A stretch of DNA of 64,000 nucleotides from an uncultured Bacteriovoracaceae bacterium (GTDB lineage: Bacteria > Bdellovibrionota > Bacteriovoracia > Bacteriovoracales > Bacteriovoracaceae), in assembly GCA_938017795.1 (NCBI GenBank), contig CALIJZ010000002.1:1-64000 (forward strand), written 5' to 3'. Positions 62,757 to 64,000 of the stretch are shown here, piece by piece. Both the position numbers and the translations under genes were made by a program. The notes under the pieces were generated by a model. It saw nothing but the letters and a program-made list of their open reading frames with translations. It was not told the DNA's origin and made no database searches. Within the stretch, counting starts at the first letter, position 1. Each line of letters begins with the position of its first letter.

Positions 62757-63509
62757 TTATTCTAACATTGTCCCGATTCGCCAAGGTCTAAATACAAACT
62801 TAGGATCAAGGTCTTCCCAGGGCCAATTAAATGGAAGGTTCACAGAAAACCAAACCATTGAAGCACTACCTTTTATATTTTCGAACGGAACAAAACCCCA
62901 GTTTCTAGAATCATATGAATAAGATCTATTATCACCAATCACGACATACTTCCCTTCAGGGACAATAACTTTGTTTTCAGCATCAACTAAAACTCTATCT
63001 TCAGGACCACCTTCGAAGTTTTTAAAATCATGATCTCCTCTAGCGGCATCAATTTGAATGATATGATCTTTTCCACCTGTGTCTACTTTAAAAAAGTCAA
63101 AACTCATTCTTGGATCTAGATATTTTTCGTCCATATCACGCATAATAACTGTTCCATCATGAGGAACCTTTTCTTGAATTTCACCATTTATATACAAAGA
63201 TCCGTTTTTATATTCCAAAATATCACCTGGAATTCCTAAAACTCTTTTTACATAATTGGTTGTTTCATTATGAGGATATTTAAAAACAATAATGTCTCCA
63301 CGCTCAACTTGATGAGGTCCAGTTAAATATGTTGGCATCCCATCTTTTAAATGGCTAAAAGGTAATTTAAGACCGTATTTAAATTTGTTCACTACGATAA
63401 AGTCACCAATTAGCATTGTTGGTATCATGGATCCAGTTGGAATTTTATATGGTTCAAAAATCGAAGCTCTGAATGCAAGAATTAATACAATAATAATGAA
63501 CGTTTTCAT
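62757..63509 (-). CDS. lepB: Signal peptidase I
   Basis: 250 residues. It removes signal peptides from exported proteins. One N-terminal membrane helix is followed by PTGSMIPTML with nucleophile Ser27, NYVKRVLGIPGD with general-base Lys88, and VIGDNRSYSYDSRNWGFV near the C-terminus. It lies 62 bases after rlmE and 127 bases before moxR. Confidence 0.95.
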   Translation of the reverse strand: MKTFIIIVLILAFRASIFEPYKIPTGSMIPTMLIGDFIVVNKFKYGLKLPFSHLKDGMPTYLTGPHQVERGDIIVFKYPHNETTNYVKRVLGIPGDILEYKNGSLYINGEIQEKVPHDGTVIMRDMDEKYLDPRMSFDFFKVDTGGKDHIIQIDAARGDHDFKNFEGGPEDRVLVDAENKVIVPEGKYVVIGDNRSYSYDSRNWGFVPFENIKGSASMVWFSVNLPFNWPWEDLDPKFVFRPWRIGTMLE

Positions 63510-63571
63510 AAACTGTATCCTGACACTATAAAGGCGTTTCGTATAGCTTAAGCTCTGTTAAATCTTAGTTT

Positions 63572-64000
63572 TTAGGCTTTAAAACCCTTAAAAATAGCAA
63601 AATATTCTTTGCTTACTTTCCTTGTCGACTTAGGCCTAAAAAAGACCATTTTTTCAAATCTTTTTTGTTCAGTTTTAAAAAAGTTTTGTGCATCTTGGCT
63701 TTCAAATATTTTTACAACCAAGTTTCCACCTTTAGCTAAGAAGAGATCAATTTTAGAAAAAACTAACTCTACAAGAGCTAAACTTCTCAACTGATCAACT
63801 GATTTTATTCCAGTAGTTTTTGGAGCCATATCCGAAAGAATAATATTAAATTTTTTAGCAACTTCAACATCAGCTAGTTCATGAATATCTTCAATGCTTT
63901 TTTCAAATAAATTGATGTTTTCATTACGGCCAAGACTTTCATTTACAGCTTGAATATCAACACCGGTAATTTTTCCTTTGAAACCTTTAAGGCCTGATAC
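63572..64000 (-). CDS. rlmE: 23S rRNA (uridine-2'-O)-methyltransferase RlmE (N-terminus outside window)
   Basis: The C-terminal 142 codons of an FtsJ/RrmJ-type enzyme; the 5' end lies beyond position 64000. It methylates a uridine in the 23S A-loop. Visible are the SAM-binding VDI segment, NIILSDMAPKTTG with the catalytic Asp, VVKIF with the catalytic Lys, and SKEYFAIFKGF with the catalytic Glu. The first Lys of the tetrad is outside. The frame is open to the edge. Confidence 0.9.
   Translation of the reverse strand, partial: VSGLKGFKGKITGVDIQAVNESLGRNENINLFEKSIEDIHELADVEVAKKFNIILSDMAPKTTGIKSVDQLRSLALVELVFSKIDLFLAKGGNLVVKIFESQDAQNFFKTEQKRFEKMVFFRPKSTRKVSKEYFAIFKGFKA

Overview
This A+T-rich 64 kb window looks like ordinary chromosome from a Bdellovibrionota-type bacterium, most likely a Bacteriovorax/Halobacteriovorax-like predator. 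That placement is an inference. It rests on the low GC, the large number of small secreted proteins without recognised families, and a type IV pilus cluster whose gene order is that of Myxococcus. I see no insertion sequences, integrases, prophage genes, CRISPR arrays or clear pseudogenes. The genes at both window edges, tuf at the left and rlmE at the right, are cut by the window boundary.

Layout. 0-2.7 kb: tuf with its own promoter, a secreted TIM-barrel-like protein and a tRNA-Thr(GGU). 2.7-9 kb: a metabolic locus with a PLP enzyme of the D-threonine aldolase/alanine racemase fold, a neutral ceramidase, an aldehyde dehydrogenase, and a GMC oxidoreductase with a small partner. 9-12.5 kb: a 912-residue secreted protein and a small membrane protein. 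12.5-15.7 kb: Cys-rich protein, greA, recG and a possible FHA-like protein. 15.8-21.7 kb: a small secreted protein, a protein resembling a RelA/SpoT nucleotidyltransferase, pgpA, recA with a clean terminator, an unusual non-coding stretch, an acidic lipoprotein and recX. 21.7-25.2 kb: an orphan peptide-binding lipoprotein, rpoZ, a membrane-anchored secreted protein and a GtrA-type protein. 25.2-31.3 kb: lon, a UvrA paralogue, rpsI and rplM, transcribed leftward from a strong promoter before rplM.

31-47 kb is one tight leftward run: pilM-N-O-P-Q, a TPR protein, aroQ, efp, accB, accC, an unknown gene, tamB and tamA. It joins pilus assembly, shikimate and fatty-acid precursor synthesis, translation and outer-membrane assembly. 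47-55 kb holds the rest of the pilus system: pilD, a pilH/pilI-like ABC transporter, pilA, pilC, pilT and pilB. Together these encode a complete pilus: pilin, peptidase, platform, extension and retraction motors, alignment complex and secretin. 55-63.5 kb holds ribF and a Bat operon (moxR, DUF58, a membrane protein, batA, a batB/batC fusion, batD), preceded by lepB and rlmE.

The most unusual stretch is 19.5-20.1 kb on the minus strand. A hairpin-rich leader runs into a 16-codon ORF with an ideal Shine-Dalgarno. This encodes a hydrophobic peptide with ten Val/Ile/Leu among 16 residues. An intrinsic terminator follows at once, and then a gene for a small secreted protein. This could be a membrane micropeptide (toxin-like) or a leader-peptide attenuator. 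Other points of interest are the RelA/SpoT-like protein, the ceramidase locus, a terminator that overlaps the first codons of the GMC gene, and a UvrA paralogue with a degenerate second ATPase site.
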